NCBI GenBank assembly: GCA_036365515.1
Contig: CM070873.1
Location: 77,290,029-77,354,028 of the forward strand
Origin: Torymus aiolomorphi
Taxonomy: Eukaryota; Arthropoda; Insecta; Hymenoptera; Torymidae
DNA length: 64,000 nt
Direction: 5' to 3'
Shown here: positions 11,611 to 22,259 of the stretch, one piece after another
Position numbering within the stretch: position 1 is the first letter of the stretch
Layout: each line of letters starts with the position of its first letter
The notes under the pieces: generated by a model
What the model saw: the letters and a program-made list of their open reading frames with translations, nothing else
Databases searched by the model: none
What the model was told of the DNA's origin: nothing
Translations under genes and position numbers: made by a program

Positions 11611-12179
11611 CGTTTTTCGCAGTTATCTTGGCAAATATTGCTCGTAGAAAAAAGTGTCTGATTTAAAAAAGATGTATTTTAATTAATTTTAGCAGATAGG
11701 CCTGTAGACATTAGCTTAAAATTAATTTTTCTAGACATTAAGCTTAAAAATCGATTTTTTGATGTGATTCTTTGTGCTCGCATTTTGAAAGTTTTTCATC
11801 GATCTTTCTCAATTGAGAACCAGCACTTAGGTATAATTAGAGGAGTATTTTTCCGCAATCCCGATGGAATCGGTTGAAAATTCATTGAGATAATCGATAA
11901 ACTTGATTACATACGGACGTACAGACATACATACATCACAGAAAATGTTTAAAGCACACTCATTTTGGCTGGGAACGACTTTTCACATATTAAATTCTTA
12001 GTTTTTGAAGTGGCACAATTTTCGCTATGGTGAAATTATAAGGCTCTCGCGAGTAGCGGTCGTGCCTAATAACAAATGACAGGCTAGAGATAATTTAAAT
12101 TAAAAAAAAAGAAATTGTAGATAATTTAAAGACCTTTTAATAAAAATTTAGTTTATTAAGTAATAATGGCTGAAACAAA

Positions 12180-12325
12180 TTAAAAAATCAAAAAAACGAA
12201 AAATTTGAAATCGTATTTTGGTTATAAAAAATCGGTAAAATCAAAAAGTAGGTTATCTCCTCTGAAACGAAGAGAATAAGCCTTTTCCGATGTAAATCGG
12301 TCAATCGGTTCAAAAGTTATCGCCT

Positions 12326-12366
<41 letters not shown>

Positions 12367-12560
12367 TACACACACACACACACACACCCACGCGCGCGCA
12401 CACACACGCACACACACACACACGAAAATTTTTTTATCAAAAACAACGGATTTTAGCGACAAAGTTTTAAAACATGTTTTTGAACATTTTTTGTTTCAAA
12501 ATTTTTTTTCACCATTACAAAGCTTTCTCTTTGAGGAAGCAAAACCATGTCCATACATAA
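12180..12560 (+). repeat. Microsatellite-bearing dispersed element, copy 1
   Basis: Order of parts: aaaatcaaaaagtagg, ctctgaaacgaagaga, aaatcggtcaatcggttc, an (AC)n tract at 12327-12422, aaaacaacggattttagcg, and a terminal stem ctttctctttgaggaag. The same order is seen at 21100-21450, and related copies with a cleaner terminal hairpin gcttcctctaggaggaagc are at 29156, 46740 and 58090. It also contains the empty site (ggTTAtc at 12251-12256) for the mariner at 19828. The minus frame through the AC tract is spurious. Confidence 0.8.
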
Positions 12561-13690
12561 ATTTGATAATATAATATTTTCTTTCGTATTTTTCGAAAAT
12601 TCTATTATTAATTTTTTCCTCCATTTTACACCGCATTTTTTGCATAATCTTTCAATTCAAAGTCAAAGACACTTTACCGCTAATTTTTTGAAACCGTTTT
12701 ATATTTTTACGAGTAATACTCTATAAAATGTAGTACTTACTACTACCAACCCAATCAATTCAGGATTTACCAGTATGGCGCAATATCAATTTGATTTAGC
12801 AAAAGCAGTCAAATTTCATTGATACAAATTTTAATTTCAAGTCACATGGTTTTCATGTAAAATATTGTAGAACAGCCCAAAAGTTTCGTAAAGTGTGTTA
12901 CATATTTTTTTACGTGTAGAAAACGTATGTTTCTGACAATCAGTTTTATACATAGCCATCCCTGCTACACAGTAAACCATCAAGCAGACGAAAGTCCATA
13001 TATCTGTTTATTGTGTTTTGGACTATTTTTACTGTTTTGAAGAGTCAAAAATGCATTCTCTCAATAGACGTTGTATTTCAGAAAGAGGGAAATCAAGGAG
13101 GGAAATAAGGACTCTTGAGGCGAGGACTTCAAGAAGAAAACCACTACTACACCTGACAGATGATGACTGATACGCAGGTGGAGCACATTAACTTCTGTAA
13201 GTTTAGATCAAACATTATTACTAAATCACATTTAGATCACTGTAATTTGCTTTAGATATTCATCAAATCATTGTTTCACTTGAAATCAAAACACACTTTG
13301 AGGTTATTTCACTAAGGTTCACCTTTTCACTTCTATTTCATGAAAAAAAATAAGCACTTATTTCATGTTTATTATTTGCACTAGTTAAGGACTATTTCAT
13401 GTATGTTATTTGCACGAGTTACGGACTAGATACTAAATTTATTAATAGTGATATTTTTTCTTTCATTTTTCAGCTGTAACTTTTCTGTAAACATTGTTAT
13501 GATTTGACGTAACACAACACTACTGAATTTAAAGGGCTAGTGCATCATATGTCAAATACTTCTCAATTGCTGGTTCTAATATGTAAATTCTGTCAGAACT
13601 AATAATAGAGTAAAGGAGATAAGTATAACAAAACTGTTTTGCAAACTTTAATGTCAATTATCTCAGAATTAATTTTTTAATAATTTTCAG
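12560..13690. other. AT-rich DNA, nothing recognised
   Basis: No gene, RNA or element end could be supported. A short direct duplication occurs at 13360-13440 (atttcatgt...ttatttgcac.agtta.ggacta, twice). Confidence 0.4.
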
Positions 13691-14003
13691 GTAGAGCACG
13701 TAGCGCTGCTCTAACGCTTTGACCAAATGAATGAGAGTTTGGGGACTGTCCTTTTTATACATATTTATACTGAATAAGTGCAGCAGATTATGGAAATAGA
13801 CCTCCAATTAATTTGTACGTATAGAAATCATTGAAAAAATTTGAAAAATTATTAAAAAATTATTCATAGATATATATTAAATGGAAGAATTCAACTTTTT
13901 CAATATCTGCTCCACTTATTCAATGTAAATATATATAAACAAGATTTTCCTCACTCTTTCATTCATTTGGTCAAAGTATTACAGACCAGCGCCACGTGCC
14001 CTA
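13691..14003. mobile_element. Foldback MITE
   Basis: Arms of about 110 bp: left tagagcacgtagcgctgctc...ctttgaccaaatgaatgag, right ctcactctttcattcatttg...accagcgccacgtgccctaagg. About 90 bp separates them. The right outer flank acaaaaattgatgcttcaat recurs beside the related palindromes at 21510-22180, so these belong to one family. No coding capacity. Confidence 0.75.
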
Positions 14004-14009
14004 AGGTTT

Positions 14010-15060
14010 TATACAAAAATTGATGCTTCAATCCAGTGGTTATTACAGACTTATAAATCAAAATATAGGAGCCAGGGAGGTGCTAAAATGTTGTCTTTTA
14101 TGCATATTTTTGAGGTATAAAGTTGTTTTTTGTATAGATTTGGAAAAACTAATTACCTGATTAATTATACTAAAATCTATTTTTTCAAGCTTTAACCCAT
14201 GCTTGCCCCGTTAAGTGAATCGTTTCGTGCCATGTATATATAAATGCATCATATATCTAATGAATAATAAATACATATTTTTTAATGAATTGTTAATTAT
14301 TATTTTACCTTTTTTCATCTAAATTCGGTTTCGAATTATTTTTACTAAAGATTAAGCTTTAAAAATTTTGAAATACAATTTCTTTTGTTTTTCAATATGA
14401 AGAAATACTTTAATTTTACTATAAAAATTATTTTATTTAATTATTTCGATGTAGTTTTTTTGTCTGAATTATTTAACTAAAAAACACACAAATAGGGACA
14501 GGCACACTAATAGGGACTCTTACTCTAATATACTTGAAAACTATAGAAATTATATAGTTTTTTATACATACATCTTCTCGCATAATTATAGCTAGAGTGT
14601 ACGTATGTGAAATCAACGCGTATTTCATAAATGCAACGAGAGTATATGGTAGAGAGAGAAAGCTAATCTCGTACACTGTAGCAGTATACTTACCGTCGCG
14701 AGTCACGTGAAACGTCACTGAGAGAGAGAGAGAGAGAGGGGGAGGGAGAGAGACAAAAAAAATTTTGTTTTACATAGTTTCATTGTTGTAAAAAATTATT
14801 ATTTTACATCTAAATTTGATTTGGAAAAATCTTTTTACTAAAGAATATATTGTTTTTTATGATATTAAAATCCGTATTGTGTTAATAAATATGTACCTCA
14901 ACTCTTATTCATATTAAAAAAATAATTTTATTCATCTCGAGTAAGGCGCAAATCAGTCGAGAGCGAGATAGTGGGAGAGAGAGAGAGAGATTATAACTTC
15001 GTTTGCGTCATACCTGCGCGCGCTATAAGACACAAATTTAGATGTGAGTATACATATGAC
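14010..15060. other. Mixed AT-rich repeats
   Basis: 14115-14210 is an inverted match to 16925-17020 (shared gtatagatttg, taattatactaaaatctat, tttaaccca). 14478-14510 (acacaaatagggacaggcac) matches 30800-30835. GA microsatellites lie at 14720-14748 and 14972-14990. No gene seen. Confidence 0.5.
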
Positions 15061-15135
15061 TCGATAGCCGAGTGGGTAAGGTGACTGCTCAGTGTTCTGG
15101 AGATCGTGAGTTCAAATCCACGCGCTGGTATTTTT
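15061..15135 (+). other. tRNA-like sequence (A and B boxes), probable SINE head or tRNA pseudogene
   Basis: An A box (tagccgagtgg) is followed 40 bp later by a B box (gttcaaatcc), with a foldable T arm (cgtg.g/ccacg) and a T-rich run downstream. The seven bases before the A box are not complementary to the sequence after the T arm, so the acceptor stem is absent and it is not an intact tRNA gene. A tRNA-derived SINE head is the likeliest explanation. Confidence 0.4.
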
Positions 15136-15289
15136 TTGTTTCATAGAAAAAAATTATTTTGTAATGTATTTGTTTAATATTATCCGTAGTTGATAAAAAG
15201 TAAATAAATTAATAGTTGAAATTATCCTGAGTCGGTAAAATAGTATATAAATTAATAATAATTTACCTAGAGTTAGCGCGAAGGGTCCT

Positions 15290-15392
15290 ACTAACAGGGG
15301 AGCTGGGAGGGGTGAGCTAGAAACCGCAGGGGAAGGGGGAGAGGGGAGAGAGGAGAAGAGGTGAGTGGTGGGGAGGGGGGAGGGGGGGCAGA
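15290..15392 (+). repeat. Purine-rich G-tract, G-quadruplex candidate
   Basis: Multiple G3-G7 runs with short loops (gggaggggtgag, ggggaagggggagagggg, ggggaggggggaggggggg). Sequence-based inference of quadruplex potential only. Confidence 0.6.
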
Positions 15393-15599
15393 ACTCGCAT
15401 TGCCTATCTACTAACAAAATTTTAATAAGAGTAAAATAAAGATAACGATTTTATCTGCATTAAAATAGTATTAATGATATTCGATGTTTTGGACGGTAGC
15501 TATAAACTAGTATATTAAAAAATAAAATCTTCGTCATTTCAAAATTCGATATCAAACACAATCTACAGCACCGTATGTCGAACTCAAAAATTCGTTAGT

Positions 15600-16290
15600 T
15601 GACTTCAATTTTATAGTGCATCGTCTAAACATTGGACTCCCCCTCCCCCGTGGGAAAACAAAAGTCAGCCGGTCTCGTGGCAGACAAAAGTGGACTTACG
15701 CGTTTGGTCTATAAGTACAAGAACAGGAGAGTGAGCGAGACAGAAAAAACTAGAGAGGCCTGCTCGCTCGCTCCAGTGAAAAAGAGAGTGGAGAGAAAGC
15801 AAAGGGTTGCGAATCTTGGTTGGAAGATTACTCTCGCACTCTGTCTCTCGCTTTCTGTTTCTCGCTCCTATACTCGCTTCCTTTTAATCGCGCCGGAAAC
15901 AGAGCGATCAGCAGTCGGGCCCGAACGTGTGTCGTTTGCATCCGTGGAATATCGAGTCGTCTGGCTCTCCTCTATCCTCCCGGGCCATGTTCCTCTCTCA
16001 CTCCTCGGGTTTCGCTGGATTTATTGCTTGCGCGCTCGCGCATCTTCATTCGATTCGCTTCGCTCTCGAATCGATGTTCGTCCGCCCGTCCGCCAGTCCG
16101 ACGCTCCCCTCCACTTGCCGCAGCCACCCGTCTCGCATAACGAGTCTCGCGGCCGATTTACTCGTAACGATTTCGGATTTTCAATTAGGATCTCGAAGCC
16201 AGACCCGAACTCGGTCCTCGAGGAATTACGATTCTGATGAAATTTCGGTCCACGTTTCATTTTTCTCTTACCTCGGAGTTTGAACTTTTC
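15600..16290 (+). other. Second GC-rich island with a 201-codon open frame of doubtful status
   Basis: A frame from 15632 to 16237 is open, and overlapping frames are open in other phases and on the other strand, which points to composition rather than selection. The translated product (Ser/Arg/Leu-rich) has no recognisable domain. The island could be a host promoter or first exon. No confident product. Confidence 0.3.
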
Positions 16291-16728
16291 GAGCAATGTT
16301 AAGCTGGCTATTATTTGATGAATTCTCACCGGACCGAGTAAAAAAGTCCGGAGTATGTTTTAGTTATCTCAATTCTGGTGTTTAAAGAATTTTCTTATCG
16401 ACAGAATTTTTCACTAATTTATACATTTTTATAATTAGTGTTCATCAAGCACTGCACAGGGCAACGCAGACACGTGATTTACTAAAAAAAGATTTTACTC
16501 TGTTGCATTTCCTCACTTCTTCTTTTTTGAAATCATTTAAAATTATAATAGCTACTGCCCCGGAACTTAGAATAATGATATATATCAGTTTTTGGGAATA
16601 GATTAAAGAACAGAACTGTTAGTTTTTTATTTACGAATAATTAATGTAGAAAGGAAAATAAATTAGAATTAAAATGCAATTATTTTAATTAAGGTAATAC
16701 TACACTCAGCCGTTAGCGACGATTGCAG

Positions 16729-16866
16729 GGACCCGTCTTTTTCATTTAGTTTCGAATTTTAAGACAAAATCTCTTTGACACATTGTAGTTCTTTACTGAA
16801 TCTATAGTATGTCAAAGAGATATTTTCTCAAAATTCGAAACTAAATGAAAAAGTTGGGTCTCCGTA
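16729..16866. repeat. Inverted repeat, ~60-bp arms
   Basis: Left arm gggacccgtctttttcattt...aaatctctttgacaca, right arm tgtcaaagagatattttctc...aaatgaaaaagttgggtctcc, with a loop of about 25 bp. Palindromic MITE or hairpin transcript source. Confidence 0.75.
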
Positions 16867-16904
16867 CAATCTTCGGTAACGCTGGGGTCTCACATCGCAG
16901 TATG

Positions 16905-17112
16905 AGTGCTATTACAATTTATATATCTCAAGAGGACAAGCCTGGGTTAAAGCCTGAAAAAATAGATTTTAGTATAATTAGTCAGGTCATTATTTTTTCA
17001 AATCTATATAAAAAACCCGCTACCAAATCATTGGCAATTATCTTCCCTAAACTAATGTTATTTTTCTAGTACATTGATTGTTTAATCAACATATAGATAA
17101 ATTATTGATATT
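16905..17112. repeat. Inverted copy of 14115-14210 plus shared terminus motif
   Basis: 16925-17020 is the reverse complement of 14115-14210. It runs into cgctaccaaatcattggcaa at about 17020, the motif also found near 4165, 25890, 36700 and 45420, which probably marks an element end. Confidence 0.55.
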
Positions 17113-17648
17113 AATGAAGGGCCGGATGCAATAAGGGGGTTAGCGCTCGAAAACCCGTAAAAGTATTGTCCAAGTGACTAAATTTTCAATGTAGCCAAAT
17201 TAATTTTTAAAAAATATCACCTTGTAGGGAATGAAAAGAAGTATTTTACCTAGAAGGAATTTTTTTTATTCGACTTTCTTTTTAATATAAAAATTAAAAA
17301 CTGAAAATTTTGTTCATCTATTTTTAATAGCTTTCAAAAACATTAATCGTCCAAACTTGATCAAATATCATCGAAATATTTTGAAATTTGACAGGGACGT
17401 GCAGAATACTCCAGCGTTGCCGATGGGATTGATAAAAGGATGTAAATCAACAATTGTTAATAATTATTTAATTGCAAATATATTGCGATCGGTAATTACG
17501 TTTTCTTAACTTTAACGGAAAAAAGTATCGAGGGAAGTTGAAGCTAGGAAAAACTTCCAGCGAGACATTTGTTCCTTAATAGTCTAATAAGTTTCTGACA
17601 AAGTTTCAAATTGATTTAATAATAAATGACTTAAATAGAGCGTTATTA

Positions 17649-18377
17649 CACGGAGAGAAATTTTAGAGTAAAAATTACCAAGGTGCCTTGGTAGCGCATG
17701 GACAGACTGTCAAAAGCCGTGTTATTCCCAGGTTTCTAATACAATTTATAAGTTTCCCAGGAAAAACTACCATAACCACTTAAAAAAAATACCAAATTAT
17801 CTGAATAAAAATTACCAGACACACTGGTAAAAATTGAGATCTAGTCATTTTTACAAGGTAACCTAAGAATTTTTACTAAGAAAACTGATAAATTTTACCA
17901 AATAACCTGGTATTTTTGTGTACTCGCGCATGCGCACTGCGCATTATTGTGTTTCAGAAGATTGATACTAGAGGCGTGCGTGACGTTAAAATGAAAACAA
18001 TACACATATTTTCAGTAAGTAATAACGGCGATTCAAATGACTGTTGGTAACAGCTTCTGTGGCGCAGTCGGTAGAACGTCGGACTCTCAACCCAATCAAC
18101 CCAAAGATCGTCGGATCGAATCCCGCTTCCGTAAAAATTTTTTTTCAGTTTAATGTTTTTTCATCCTTGTTTCTGTTTCTATTTCTATATTAAAATACTA
18201 TATATCCATCAATATGGATAAAAAAAGTTAATTTTTTTAATTTAAATTAACTAAAAAAAATTTACCAAGGCACTTTGGTAAAAAGTTTGAAATTGTCAGT
18301 CTATCCATCCATTACCATAGAAACTGGTAATTTTGTCTCGAATATTTGTAATTTTCACTACAAAATTTCTCTCCGTG
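17649..18377. mobile_element. 729-bp MITE with CACGGAGAGAAA termini, TA target duplication
   Basis: Ends cacggagagaaatttt (17649) and aaatttctctccgtg (to 18377) are inverted copies. The undisturbed right arm of the surrounding palindrome reads ttattaataa at 18856-18865. Here the same site reads ttatta before and taataa after the element, so TA was duplicated (17647-17648, 18378-18379). It carries a tRNA-like sequence at 18053-18132. A TA duplication is typical of Tc1/mariner-type insertion, but other superfamilies share it. Confidence 0.85.
18053..18132 (+). other. Degenerate tRNA-like sequence inside the MITE
   Basis: An A box (tggcgcagtcggtagaacg) resembles elongator tRNA-Met/Glu D arms, and a B-box-like gatcgaatcccg follows. 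The anticodon region is disrupted by a small duplication (cccaatcaaccca), and the acceptor ends do not pair. A tRNA pseudogene or SINE fragment captured by the MITE. Confidence 0.45.
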
Positions 18378-19827
18378 TAATAAAGACGCGCGCTAGCAAC
18401 ATCGGCGGCGCGGCGCGGCGTGAGCTAAGCCTGTTGTGTTTATGTTTTTGCACTGATGTATCAAGTTTATAAAAATTAAAGAATTATTACGTTGACTTAT
18501 AAACTGTGTTTTTACGTTATATAAAACATAATATCGTTACATAATAATTCGTTAATTCGTTATTATAAACGTGATACTGATGTATCACGTTTATAAAAAT
18601 TAACATAATATCGTTACATAATAATTCGTTAATTCGTTATTATAAACGTGATACTGATGTATCACGTTTATAAAAATTAACGAATTATTGTGTAACGATA
18701 TTATCTTTTATATAACTAAACGTAAAAACACAGTTTATAAGTCAACGTAATAATTCTTTAATTTTTATAAACGTGATACATCAGTGCAAAAACATGTAAA
18801 CACAACAGGCTTAGCTCACGCCGCGCCGCGCCGCCGATGTTGCTAGCGCGCGTCTTTATTAATAACGCTCTATTTAAGTCATTTATTATTAAATCAATTT
18901 GAAACTTTGTCAGAAACTTATTAGACTATTAAGGAACAAATGTCTCGCTGGAAGTTTTTCCTAGCTTCAACTTCCCTCGATACTTTTCTCCGTTAAAGTT
19001 AAGAAAACGTAATTACCGATCGCAATATATTTGCAATTAAATAATTATTAACAATTATCGATTTACATCCTTTTATCAATCCCATAGGCAACGCTGGAGT
19101 ATTCTGCACGTCCCTGTCAAATTTCAAAATATTACGATGATATTTGATCAAGTTTGAACGATTAATGTTTTTGAAAGCTATTAAAAATTTAGTCACTTGG
19201 ACAATACTTTTACGGGTTTTCGAGCACTAACCCCCTTATTGCATCCGGCCCTTCATTTTATCAACGTTCATCTCTTTTACATATTTTAAAACTTTTTCAA
19301 ACTTATTTTACAAAATTAACTTAAATTTTTTTTTAATTTCTTTTTCTTCGATTTTATATATTTAAAAGTAAATTTAAATGAAGATAATCTTTTGAAATTT
19401 TAAAGCAAGGTTATATTCGATAACTATAATGGATAATTAAAATTTTAAGTCGATAAATAAAAATATTCTTTGTAAAAACGCTATTCGATAATACTTAAAA
19501 AAAATTTTAACCTCAAATATCTTTGATCACGACAGTCAGATTTTTTTGTGCAACGAACTCGATTTGAAGATATAAAAAAGCTATCTTTGTACCAAATTTC
19601 AAGACGATTGATTCATTTTTACTCCTGTTATCGTATGAGAACGAAAACGGACTTTTTTCTAAAATAATTTTTTTCTCGAAAACAAATGAAGATAATCTCT
19701 TGAAATTTTAAAGCAAGGTTGTACTCAATAAGTATAATAAGTAGTTAAAATTTGAAGTCGATAAATAAAAAATTTTTTTAGAAATTAATTAAAAAGAAGG
19801 AACTTGATAAAATCAAAAAATAGGTTA

Positions 19828-21147
19828 CCTTCAGTCAAAAAAGTACCCGGAAAAGTTTTTTTAAATCTCCCGCGTTATAGATATTTGAAATTTTTTTTTT
19901 GTTGTATGTTGGCATCACTGTACCAAATTATGATGCCAAGTTTGAGCGCGTTCCATCAAGCAGTTTGTTTACGCCAGCTGTTATAGTCAGTTAAGGTGAG
20001 TAGTGCGTCACGATTTTCCCAATGAATACAAATATTGAACAAAGAGTTTGCCTCAAATTTTGTGTTACCAACGAAATTTCGTGCGCGGAATCTTTGAAAA
20101 TGTTGGAAAAGACTTATAGGGAATCAGTTTTATTAAAATCACAAATTTACAATTGGTACAAAGCATTCAAGGAAGGTCGAGAAGTGTGTGAAGATTTGCC
20201 ACGGTCCGGACGGCCATCGACAGCATCCACCGAGGAGAACCTTAAAAAAGTGAAACAAATCGTATTGGAAAATCGCCATTCAGGCTTAAGAGAGATAGCA
20301 CAAGAGCTAAACATCTCCCACGAGTCAGTTCGTACGATTTTGGTGGATGTTTTGGGCATGAAACGCGTCGCCGCTCGACTTGTTCCAAAAGAGCTGAATT
20401 TTCTTCAAAAAAAGTACAGCAGACAGATCTCTTTGGACATGCTGGATCGTGCTAATTCCGATCCTACATTCATGAAACGCATTATAACTGGAGATGAGAC
20501 ATGGGTCTACGAGTTTGGCATGCAAACAAGTCAACAGTCATCTCAATGGCAAACAAAAGACGAGCCAAAACCGAAAAAACCACGTCAAAGTCGATCAAAA
20601 GTGAAAGTCATGCTGACTATTTTCTTTGATATTCATGGTTTGGTGCATCATGAATTTCTACCAGAGGGATAGACGGTCAATAAACAATATTATTTGAGCG
20701 TTTTGAAGCGTTTGCGTGAAAAAATCCGTCAAAAACGGTCAGAATTGTGAAAGAACAATTCGTGGATTTTGCACGACGATAATGCACCACCGCATAGAGC
20801 CGCAGTTGTAACCGAATTTAAGGCCAAAAACTCAATAAATACAATCGAGCAACCACCGTATTCAGTAGATTTGGCCCCATGTGACTTTTTTCTGTTCCCG
20901 AAACTAAAATTACCTCTCCGTGGAAAACGTATTGAAGCGATCGAAGCCATAAAAAAAAATTCGTTGAGGGAACTGAAGGCCATCACAGAAAACGCTTATA
21001 AAAAATGTTTTGATGATTGGAAAAATCGTTGGCACATGTGTGTTGCATCAAATGGGGCCTACTTTGAAGGCAACAAAATAAATATTGATGAATAATTGAA
21101 TATTGTGTGTTTTATTTAAAAATTCCGGGTAGTTTTTTGACAGATAG
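19828..21147 (+). mobile_element. mariner transposon, 1320 bp, TA target duplication
   Basis: Imperfect terminal inverted repeats of about 28 bp: left ccttcagtcaaaaaagtacc, right (reverse complement) ctatctgtcaaaaaactacc. TA flanks both ends (19826-19827, 21148-21149). The paralogous copy at 12251-12256 preserves the unoccupied TA. Length is typical for mariner. Confidence 0.93.
20022..21095 (+). pseudogene. mariner transposase with two nonsense codons
   Basis: Cut-and-paste transposase of the mariner family. One continuous frame of about 357 codons from 20022 to the stop at 21095, interrupted by TAG (20670-20672) and TGA (20748-20750). The N-terminal half is a helix-turn-helix DNA-binding domain: NWYKAFKEGRE near residues 44-54, DLPRSGRPST near 58-67, and a second HTH near 78-108. 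The linker motif VPKEL is at 121-125. The catalytic D,D34D residues are visible in TGDETW (D158), LHDDNAPPH and PCDFFLFPKLK. No other frameshift is present, so inactivation looks recent or limited. Codon start chosen because it gives the usual family N-terminus and length. Confidence 0.93.
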
Positions 21148-21234
21148 TATGTCCTTCAAAATCTCCGAAACGAAGAGAAATAGCTTTGACAGATAAAAAT
21201 CGGTCGAATGGTTCCAAAGTTAATCGCGCGCGCG

Positions 21235-21295
<61 letters not shown>

Positions 21296-21735
21296 GCATG
21301 CACGCACGCACGCACGCACGCACGAACATTTTTTTTGCTCAAAACTCCGGATTTTAATGCAAAAAGTCTTAAAAAAATGTTTTTAAACATTTTTTTGTCT
21401 CAAAAACTTTTTTCACCGTTAGAAAGCTTCCTCTTTGAAGAAACAAAAAAACTTCATACCTCAAAAATATACATAAAAAACAACATTTTAATGTCTCCCT
21501 GGTTCCTCCAACCAGTGGATTGAAGTATCAATTTTTGCATATGACCTCAGGGCACGTAGAGCTGCACTGGAATGCCTTGACAAAATGAGCTCAAATTTGG
21601 TGAAGATCTTCTTTATATGTATCTACACTGCTTAAGTGAAGAAGATGTTGAAAAAGCTGAATTCTTCGATTAATATACATCTTTGAATAATTTTTAATGA
21701 TTTTTCAACATTTTTTCACATATTTCTATATATAA

Positions 21736-21789
21736 AAATTGATTGGGGTCTATTTTCAAAATCTGCTTGACTTAACCAGTGTGTGTGTG

Positions 21790-21839
<50 letters not shown>

Positions 21840-21880
21840 TTAAGTCAAGCAGATTTTGAAAATAGACCCCAATCAATTTT
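21736..21880. repeat. Palindrome centred on a (TG)n(TA)n(CA)n tract
   Basis: Left arm gattggggtctattttcaaa...ttgacttaaccag, right arm the complement (ctgcttaagtcaagcagatt...agaccccaatcaa). Centre 21781-21837 is a gt/ta/ac microsatellite, itself self-complementary. Related in sequence to the foldback MITE at 13691. Confidence 0.85.
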
Positions 21881-21908
21881 GATCAATTTTGATCAATCAA
21901 ACCCAATC

Positions 21909-22258
21909 AATGTTTGTAAGTACAAACATAAAGTTTGATACGATAACAAACTTGAGTTCTGCAATGATTGATATGATCAATATAGCAATTCGGCAATCGT
22001 TGCAATAACTTCGTTAAATTTTAAGTATCAATTTTTGCATATCACCTCGAGGTACGTAGCGCTGTGCTGAAATGCCTCAACCAAATGAGCTCAACCAAAT
22101 GGGCACAGCACTACGTGCCCTGAGGTGATATGCAAAAATTGATACTTAAAATTTAATGAAGTTATTGCAATGATTGCCGAATTGGTATATTGATCATATC
22201 AATCATTGCAGAACTCAAGTTTGTTATCATAGTAAACTTTTTTTGTACTTACAAATGT
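21909..22258. repeat. Long palindrome with ~170-bp arms
   Basis: Left arm starts aatgtttgtaagtacaaaca and passes through gaggtacgtagcgctgtgct; the right arm is its complement and ends tgtacttacaaatgtt. The centre near 22090 is ccaaatgagctcaaccaaat. Only scattered mismatches. Same family words (tgatacttaaaattt, cacgta.cgctg) as the MITE at 13691. Confidence 0.88.
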
Positions 22259-22259
22259 T

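Larger units (their letters stand above)
8461..12068. mobile_element. 3.6 kb TIR element without transposase, ATAA target duplication
   Basis: The left end taggcacgaccgc (8461) is repeated inverted at the right end as gcggtcgtgccta (to 12068), and the homology extends about 40 bp to an aaccttataat-like inner part. Both ends are flanked by ATAA (8457-8460 and 12069-12072), a 4-bp target duplication. The interior has no transposase, so this is a non-autonomous element. It carries a (TA)n tract, a GC-richer segment at 9180-10450 and a hairpin-bearing tandem array at 11055-11610. A 4-bp duplication is known for several superfamilies (Sola and Ginger among them); I do not assign one. Confidence 0.75.
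17113..19257. mobile_element. Full-length palindromic (foldback) element with a nested MITE
   Basis: The outer ends are inverted copies beginning aatgaagggccggatgcaat; homology between the arms continues almost to the centre (about 18650). Left arm: 17113-17648 and 18380-18650; right arm: 18660-19257. The left arm has about 130 bp not present on the right (17180-17310), and the centre contains a duplicated segment (18528-18604, 18605-18681) whose core is cgtgatactgatgtatcacg. There is no coding capacity; the 65-codon frames are strand images of each other in the two arms. A GGGCCGG-type terminus recalls hAT ends, but no target duplication could be fixed. Confidence 0.85.
19400..21450 (+). repeat. 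Dispersed repeat interrupted by mariner; microsatellite-bearing element copy 2
   Basis: 19400-19790 matches 7905-8330; 21148-21450 matches 12255-12560, with the order gaaacgaagaga, aaaatcggtcgaatggttcc, (CG)n(CA)n at 21227-21321, cggattttaatgc, and a terminal stem cttcctctttgaag. Removing 19828-21147 and one TA restores the order seen at 12180-12560. Confidence 0.75.

Noticed and set aside
12222..12446. Open frame of Val/Cys repeats across the AC tract, and similar frames at 21116-21386, 29262-29492, 46802-47029 and 58113-58413
   Set aside because: Products of dinucleotide repeats read in frame; no other coding evidence.
15061..15135. Functional tRNA gene
   Set aside because: A and B boxes are present but the acceptor stem does not pair.
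15632..16237. 201-codon frame as a protein gene
   Set aside because: Other phases and the minus strand are also open; no domain, no splice or homology support. Kept only as a GC-rich island.
17113..19257. Assignment of the palindrome to hAT from its gggccgg end
   Set aside because: No 8-bp duplication could be aligned at the two borders.
20147..20534. Minus-strand frames inside mariner
   Set aside because: Shadows of the transposase frame.
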